From Chara braunii (Eukaryota; Streptophyta; Charophyceae; Charales; Characeae), in NCBI GenBank assembly GCA_003427395.1, contig BFEA01000196.1, positions 1,419,485 to 1,450,888 on the forward strand: 31,404 nucleotides of DNA, written 5' to 3'. Under the pieces are notes generated by a model, which ran no database searches, was not told the DNA's origin, and saw only the letters and a list, made by a program, of their open reading frames with translations. Numbering within the stretch: position 1 is the first letter of the stretch; each line of letters opens with the position of its first letter. Below are positions 25,962 to 31,404 of this stretch, piece after piece. The position numbers and the translations under genes are program-made.

Positions 25962-27960
25962 ATGGCCGACGGCGTGTTACAAGCCGCCGAGGCGGCGACG
26001 ACCTCGGCATCGAGCTCCACACCCGTGCCGACGGACCAGGGCCATCAGCCCCAGGGGGATCTGCACACCCTCATCACCTCCGTCCTTGCGCCTTACAGGC
26101 GCCGATGGCGATTCTTGCCGCTGGCCTGCGGCAACTCAAGGACGCTGACCGTCCTTCCTCTCCCCACTCTTTCTCTTCTTCTGACTCCCAGTCTGGGTCC
26201 CCCGTCCTCCGACATGGTGGCCACGACGGAGCTTCCTCCTCTGCCGCCCCCGATCCCCCCATCGTGGTGACCGTCCACGCTCCTAGCGCGACGACCACCA
26301 CAGGTCGGACCCTACCTCACCCTACGGGCGCACCCGCCCAGATTCCGATCACTACGGCCACGGCACCACAACCCGCTGTCGTGGTCTCAGCTTTTCCGCG
26401 TGCCCCGCTTCTCCCTCCCCTTCGCACGACCTCAGCGCCACCTGGCTCTCCCCCCTGTGGGATGCCCCTCGCTGCTCGTGCGTCCACTTCCCTCACTCTT
26501 CCTCCTGCAACTCCTCGCTCGATCTACGTTCGACGTCTCGAGGACGAGCTTGCCCAGACCCGGGCCGACCTCCCCCTCTTATGCCTTCAGCCACCCCCAG
26601 TCTCACAGGTGCCCTCGCCTTCGGGCACACCCCCTGCTTCCTCTACTCTTCCTTCCATGCAGGTTCGCTTCCCTTGCCGTGCACCCTATCTAGCCCATCC
26701 TACCTTCTTCCTATCCTCTCGGTTGCTGCGACCTCTTCTACCGCAGTTCCCTTGCAGCCTGCCATCGTTGCCGCCACCCCTCCCCCATGCGGCCCAGACG
26801 CACAGTTGGTTGCGCCCCTTTCTCCAGGACTTGCGCCGGCTTACTCAACCGTGGCACAGACCTCTGGTCCTTGATCCCCTCGCCGCCAAAACGGTGGCGC
26901 ACCACTCGTCCGCTTGTTGGGCATTGCTTTGTACGACAGTAGAGGAATACGCGTGTCTCGGTGGCTGCAGTTTGCCACCTGCACGCTCCAGCTCATGGGC
27001 GCCCCTCTCGACACGTGGGTGAGTCACCTCTGCACGCGCCTGCGTGGCGATCCTTTCGAGGCCTGGGAGGATTTCTACGAGCACTCCTTTCGTGAAGGTC
27101 GGACCCTGATCTTCATGGATTTTCAGGCGTTCCTCGAGGATCGCTTTGGAGCCCGACATGACGTCACTTACGCCTTGGAGCGAGTCGTTAGCACACGCTG
27201 GTCCGACTCTGGTGGCGCTATCGGCCTGGACCGCCACATCCAGGCTTTCCAGGATGCCCGCCTCATTTGTGATGTGGCGTTCCTCCCTGAGGCTGCCCTC
27301 ATCGACCGTTTCTTGGCCAGCCTTCCCCTCCAGTACCGCAGGCTTACGAGGCCGCTAGGACCCATCAGCGGATGCAGGCCCATCTTCACCCCACCTCCTC
27401 CTTTCAGCCTCAGCGTACTGGTTACGCCCCCTCCTCCTCTCACGACACTTCCTAGCGTCGTTCTCCTTTCCGCGGTCGCCCCCGCCGTTCCGCACAGCAG
27501 GGCCTCCACTTCTCGTGCCGCTTCACCACGCTCGAGTATAGTGAGAAGGACACTGTTGGCCCGCTGTCGCCTGAGGGTGACCATAGCGACGACCTCAACC
27601 TCGGCGAGGCCGTCCACTACCACCTGGAGGGCTTTACTCTCCCTATGGCCGAGCGCGTCCAGCTCATCATCTCCGTCCTTTCCCGGGCACGCAGCAGCTC
27701 TGGTCACGCTGGCGCGTCGCCCCCCAGGTCCCTCAACAAGACCTCCCTCAGGGCTTTGTCCCAAAGCCTCCTCGTGGTGTCCTTTCCGCTGAGGAGCGCA
27801 CAACCATTTTGGGCCGGCATAGGTGTATGCGTTGCCGCCAGGACGGTCATACCTCCTCACGGTGCCCTTACACCGCCGCCCTCGACCGCCACTACGCTGA
27901 CCTTTCCCACCAGCGTCGTGTTGAGTCCTTCCCCGGCGCCTCGCATCCCCACGACGCCTC
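25962..27960 (+). pseudogene. Ty3 gag with CCHC zinc knuckle, frames broken
   Basis: The likely start is the ATG at 25962 (MADGVLQAAEAATTSAS), in the favourable context CCCATGGC, but that frame soon degrades. Pro/Ser/Thr-rich sequence, including the coil-like SIYVRRLEDELAQTRADL, continues in the frame open from 25772. The capsid-like part lies in the frame of 26914-27792, with WVSHLCTRLRGDPFEAWEDF and AFLEDRFGARHDVTYALERV. It then shifts again, and the nucleocapsid knuckle CMRCRQDGHTSSRC, a perfect CX2CX4HX4C, is encoded at 27824-27865. Gag packages element RNA. At least three frame changes make this a pseudogene. Confidence 0.72.
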
Positions 27961-28073
27961 CTAGCCACGATGCAGTGTACATCAGCGCCCTACTTAGTAG
28001 TTGGTTTCCCGACATCCTCATCGCAGCTTGCCCCTCTCGCTACTGAAGTTGCGGTATCGCAGGACCCGACAGA

Positions 28074-28751
28074 GTGTACTCAACCCTCTGTCGCAGTATC
28101 GTCTGCGCCACCGCAGACCACCGTCTCCCCTCCTACCCGCCACGACTATCGACGCATCGAGCCATTCGCTCAGCCCGTTGCAGTGAGCAACTTGCGACTT
28201 GTGAGAACGTTGTGTCCTCTCTTCTGGACTTGAGCATGCTCCAGGCTCGTAAGGAGCGACTCACCCTCCATGTCGCTGCATTGCGTCGCCTTCTCACCAT
28301 CCTCTCTGACCCTGATCGCACCCTCCCTATCATCCCAGTACGAGTAGGGACCTCCACGAGGGTGTACTCAGCAATGTGGGATTCCGGTTCTCAGGGCGAC
28401 TTCATTCACCCACGTGTGGTGAAAGAAACTCGCTTACCCACGACAGGGTCTCCGACTCTCATCTCCGTTACCCTAGGGGATGACAAGACCCAGCGCTTCT
28501 TCGATCAGACGGTCACCGACCTCCCTTTCTTCCTCACTCTCGACGTCACCTTCTTTATGGTGAATCTTACGGATCTCTCACACCATGATCCACCTTGTCC
28601 CGACGCCGAGCTCATCCCTCTGGAGCCAGATCCTCCTTCTATCTCCATGACTCCCATCTCTACTTCCCATCCTCCGTCGTCCGTCGAGTCCACCCTGCCG
28701 TCGCGTGCTGACGCTGACGCTGTGGAACTTGCACGATATACGGCTAGCTGA
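28074..28751 (+). pseudogene. Ty3 aspartic protease region
   Basis: In this 225-aa frame IIPVRVGTSTRVYSAMWDSG begins a retropepsin-like domain. The catalytic triad DSG is at 28380-28388, and LISVTLGDDKTQRFFDQ follows as in plant Ty3 proteases. The triad is intact, unlike in the minus-strand element. The C-terminal half is Pro/Ser-rich (PLEPDPPSISMTPIS) and is a linker to RT. The frame ends at 28751, and RT resumes in another frame, so the polyprotein is broken here. Confidence 0.75.
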
Positions 28752-28768
28752 CCTAGAGCCCGCAGTTC

Positions 28769-29560
28769 GTGACCTCATTCGAGAGTACCACGACATTTTT
28801 CCATCGTCGTTCTCGTACGCCAACACCAATGCGCGACGTCAAGCACTCCATCCAGCGTGTGCCTGACTATCGTGTTCACCACCAGGCAACCTACAGACTC
28901 TCGATCCCCGAGGCCACCAAACTCAAGCCTCAGCTTGAGGATCTCCTGGGACTGGGTTTCATTAAGCCCAACAACTCCCCGTGGGGTGCACCCATCCTCT
29001 TTGCTCGCAAAGCGAATAAAACTCTCAATCTTTGCATCGACTATCGCGGTCTCAACCGCTACACGGTTAAAAACAACTACCCCATGCCTCGTTCCGATGA
29101 GCTGTTCGACCGCCTAGCAGGCAACCGCTTCTTTACGAAGATTGATTTTCGTAGCGGTTACCATCAGATTCGCGTCGCTGCAGCGGACCAGCTGAAGACA
29201 GCGTTCCGATCACGCTTCGGCCACTATGACTTTACATTGATGCCATCCGACCTCACGACTTTCAGAGGGCGATGAACGACATCTTCAAGGACGTCCTGGA
29301 GCAGTACGTTCTCGTCTACCTCGACGATATCCTGGTCTACAGTCGTACCCTTGAGGAGCACCTCGGACACCTCCGCGACATCCTTGACGTCTTGCGCAGA
29401 AATGACTTCTATGCCAAGCTGAGCAAGTCCCGCTTTGCCCATCACAAAGTGGATTTCTTAGGACACTACGTGTCTACCTAGGGTCTCCACATGGACGACG
29501 CGAAGATGACTACTGTTGCGGAGTGACCCGTCCCCATATCTGTCAAGCAGCTTCGAAGCT
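28769..29560 (+). pseudogene. Ty3 reverse transcriptase, broken by a deletion and stops
   Basis: The RT frame includes VKHSIQRVPDYRVHHQATYR, then GFIKPNNSPWGAPILFARKA, LCIDYRGLNRYTVKNNYPMP and motif A as FTKIDFRSGYHQIRV, with its Asp intact. After DFTLMPSDLT a small deletion shifts the frame. It resumes at 29272 as MNDIFKDVLEQYVLVYLDD, with the catalytic YLDD at 29317-29328, then DILVYSRTLEEHLGHL. A TAG interrupts after GHYVST (29479-29481) and a TGA a few codons on, before VPISVKQLRSFLGLTNYY. All catalytic Asp residues are present, so inactivation is by frame damage. Confidence 0.87.
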
Positions 29561-29975
29561 TCCTAGGCCTTACCAACTACTATAGTAATTTGACCCAGGG
29601 AAACGCTAGGTATTCCTACGTCCTTACCTCCACCCTCCTCTGGAAGAACCCGCCATGGGCTTGGACACCCCTCCAAGAGGAGCCTTCCGCGCCCTCAAGA
29701 AGGCGGTGACATGTGCACCGGTTCTTCACCTACCCGATTTTGATCGCCCTTTTATCCTTACCACTGATGCGTCAGACGTTGCTGTAGGAGCAGTGCTTTC
29801 TCAGATTTTTCCTTCCTCTCCTGATTCCTCTCACCCTCGTATCCCTCGCTTCCCACCCCCAACCCCTACCAGTGCCTCCCGCCTGACGCCTATTCGTCCC
29901 CCTACTGACGAGCCTTCTATTGATTATTCTCCTACCATCGCCGAGGACGGCACTGTCGAGTCTCACTCCCTATAG
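29561..29975 (+). pseudogene. Ty3 RNase H start, truncated, with Pro-rich tail
   Basis: The connection region gives [20 protein letters not shown], and RNase H begins with [17 protein letters not shown] (first catalytic Asp). The normal domain, including the catalytic Glu and later Asp, is replaced by a Pro/Ser-rich stretch ([17 protein letters not shown]) ending at 29975. The domain is therefore truncated by an internal deletion or rearrangement. The next ~70 codons downstream stay partly open (HPRGCVRGHILSPRD) with no integrase motif. Confidence 0.75.
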
Positions 29976-30050
29976 CCATTACTTGTTCATCCTCGTGGCT
30001 GTGTTCGAGGACACATTTTATCGCCACGGGACATCACTATGAAGACTTAC

Positions 30051-30492
30051 GTGAAGGGGATCGTGCCAACCCATGAATTCGGGTGCACAGCTGTTCTTCA
30101 TACTTTTATGTGCTATTTCAATTCATTTTAAGTCAGAAAACGATTCATTCATGCAAATAAAAAATCACTTTGTCTTTTCCAAAAAACCATAAAATTGTGT
30201 CACACATCGTAGAATACTTCGCGAGTGGGTCCAGGCCCCAGGCTACCACTACTCCTAGGACTATATAGAGGGGACCCCTGCAAGCATAGGGCCTTGCAAA
30301 CGAGGTAATTTTTGTGTATTCCTTTTTTTTTTTACAATTTTTTTTTTTTAATACAAAAAAAACAGCAGTCAGCAGCCCTACAACCATATACAGGGTTGCT
30401 GGAGTTCGGGACGGGCCGAACACCCGAACCCGAATGCCCGAGCATTTGGGGCCCCCTCTCGACGCGTTCGGACGTTTGGCCGAACGCAGAAC

Positions 30493-30525
<33 letters not shown>

Positions 30526-30883
30526 AAATTCCAAAAATTCTGAAAACAATATATGTCATGCAGAAGAATAAAGTAAACAACATTTGCCTCAACAGTGCAT
30601 CCAAATTCCATACCAAATTTGAAATAAAAATCAAATACGAAAAATAAATAATATGAATAAAAATAAGAAAAAATAAAACAAGAATGAAATTATTGGGTGT
30701 GCGAGCAAGTTTTTGACACCGCCATCTTTGGCGATTTTTATTTTTTTTTTGCTCTGTCAAATGCCATGAAATTTTATACATATGTATCTTACATAATAGA
30801 GAACCTACAAATAAAGTTTGAAAAAATAATAATTTTTTTCACCCCCCGAAATAAAGGGAAAACAAAAAGTGAAAAGAGAAAAA
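30051..30883. other. AT-rich non-coding stretch with poly(A) tract
   Basis: A GC-rich block with repeated CGAAC/GTTCG words (about 30395-30490) ends in about 30 A residues (30494-30523), then AT-rich DNA follows to 30883. The block might be a small retroposon, but no duplication was found. Poly-Phe and poly-Lys frames here are artefacts of the A tract. Confidence 0.5.
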
Positions 30884-31404
30884 TGTGATAACCCGTCCGA
30901 ACACGGACTGAAACACACAACTGATTTCTGAGTTTTGCTCATAGACTGAATGCCCTACTGAGTTCCCTGCCTGCTAAGTCTGTGTGTGTGTGTGCTTGCT
31001 GGACTGCATTCTGTCTGAGTACTGGTTGACTTGCGTGTGTGACCATGCCTGTCTGAGTGCTGGTTGGTATGAGTATGTGTGTGTGTGGCCCGCCAGGGCA
31101 CTTGTTTGTTCGTTGGGCCCTCAGGGCCGGTACTTACCTGTGGCCGTGGCTTCGAAGGGTTGCAGGCTTGCAGCAGGGAAAAAACACTCAAGTAGCGGGT
31201 AGGCCGGTACCTCACCCGGCAGGGGGGTAAATATGCAAGTACCGGAGGCCGAGCTGAAGAAGACAAAAGTGGCATTTTTAGAGGCCGGTAGTATAGGCTA
31301 GGTCTAGCAGGTACCAGTCTGAGTCTAGGGCCTGTAGGGGCAATATCAGAGTCTGCAATGATGCTCCGTCCAAAAGGAGGAAGAGGTACCGGTTGCTTGG
31401 GAAG
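30884..31404 (+). repeat. Possible LTR start running off the window
   Basis: TGTGATAACCCGTCCGAACA begins after AT-rich DNA, and GTCCG/CGGAC form a short palindrome. Further on there are TG-rich patches, a near repeat of CTGTCTGAGTRCTGGTTG (31010 and 31050), and recurrent GGCCGGTA words. The style suits an LTR, but the other copy is not in the window. Confidence 0.3.

Larger units (their letters stand above)
25772..30050 (+). mobile_element. Ty3/gypsy retrotransposon, plus strand, decayed, no integrase
   Basis: The plus strand carries gag, a CCHC knuckle, a DSG aspartic protease, reverse transcriptase and the start of RNase H, in Ty3 order and in broken frames. It differs clearly in protein sequence from the minus-strand element, so it is a separate family. 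No integrase core follows RNase H, and no LTR pair could be recognised around it, so the boundaries given cover the coding part only. Confidence 0.8.

Noticed and set aside
30145-30781. Frames with poly-Phe or poly-Lys runs near 30490-30525
   Set aside because: They are produced by a long A tract and AT-rich flanks.

Overview
The window reads as gene-poor nuclear DNA of a green plant or streptophyte alga, built almost entirely of nested, decayed transposable elements. The protein style of the Ty3/gypsy and PIF/Harbinger elements, a plant-type initiator-tRNA primer site, telobox motifs (AAACCCTA) and long microsatellites all fit this. From memory the protein flavour resembles charophyte elements such as those of Chara, but I could not run a search, so the genus is a guess. 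I see no intact host gene, no rRNA, no confident functional tRNA, no bacterial operon and no CRISPR array.

Layout, left to right. 1-2089: an (AG)n tract, then candidate MITEs sharing GGGCATACTCACAC-like termini, two palindromes with the common core ACCTC(C/T)AGAGGT, and weak copies of a dispersed retroposon repeat. 2090-10607: a decayed minus-strand Ty3/gypsy element. Two 0.73-0.75 kb direct repeats act as LTRs, an iMet-like primer site lies beside the right one, and gag, protease, RT, RNase H and integrase follow in order, all broken. It carries two later insertions. One is a poly(A)-tailed retroposon (2853-3470) with a 12-bp target-site duplication. The other is a ~0.93 kb insert starting with a tRNA-Ser-like head (5313-6239) inside RT. 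10608-12247: hairpin-rich tandem repeats and a second copy of the same retroposon (11679-12114, minus strand, 13-bp target-site duplication).

12248-19799: a complete-looking 7.55 kb PIF/Harbinger DNA transposon. It has 33-bp terminal inverted repeats with two mismatches and TAA target-site duplications. A plus-strand DDE transposase faces a minus-strand Myb/SANT-like partner, with long microsatellites and an unrecognised ORF between them. The transposase frame breaks exactly at a GGGTTTG heptamer of the -1 slippery type; the partner gene has two in-frame TAG codons and a C-terminal frameshift. 19803-20890: the C-terminal part of a minus-strand LINE, into which the Harbinger element appears to have inserted. 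20900-25740: microsatellites, CT-rich and AT-rich sequence, a tRNA-like SINE-head candidate, and a tandem array of hairpin-like units. 25772-30050: a second, plus-strand Ty3/gypsy element with gag, CCHC knuckle, DSG protease, RT and a truncated RNase H but no integrase. 30050-31404: AT-rich DNA and a possible start of another LTR.

The most interesting signal is the retroposon family at 2853-3470 and 11679-12114. Two insertions with clear target-site duplications have different 5' parts but the same 3' module: three spaced hairpins of the form GCTGGA-N7-TCCAGC, a conserved block, a terminal stem CCTACTTA/TAAGTAGG, then poly(A). It looks like a structured, non-coding, LINE-mobilised RNA family.
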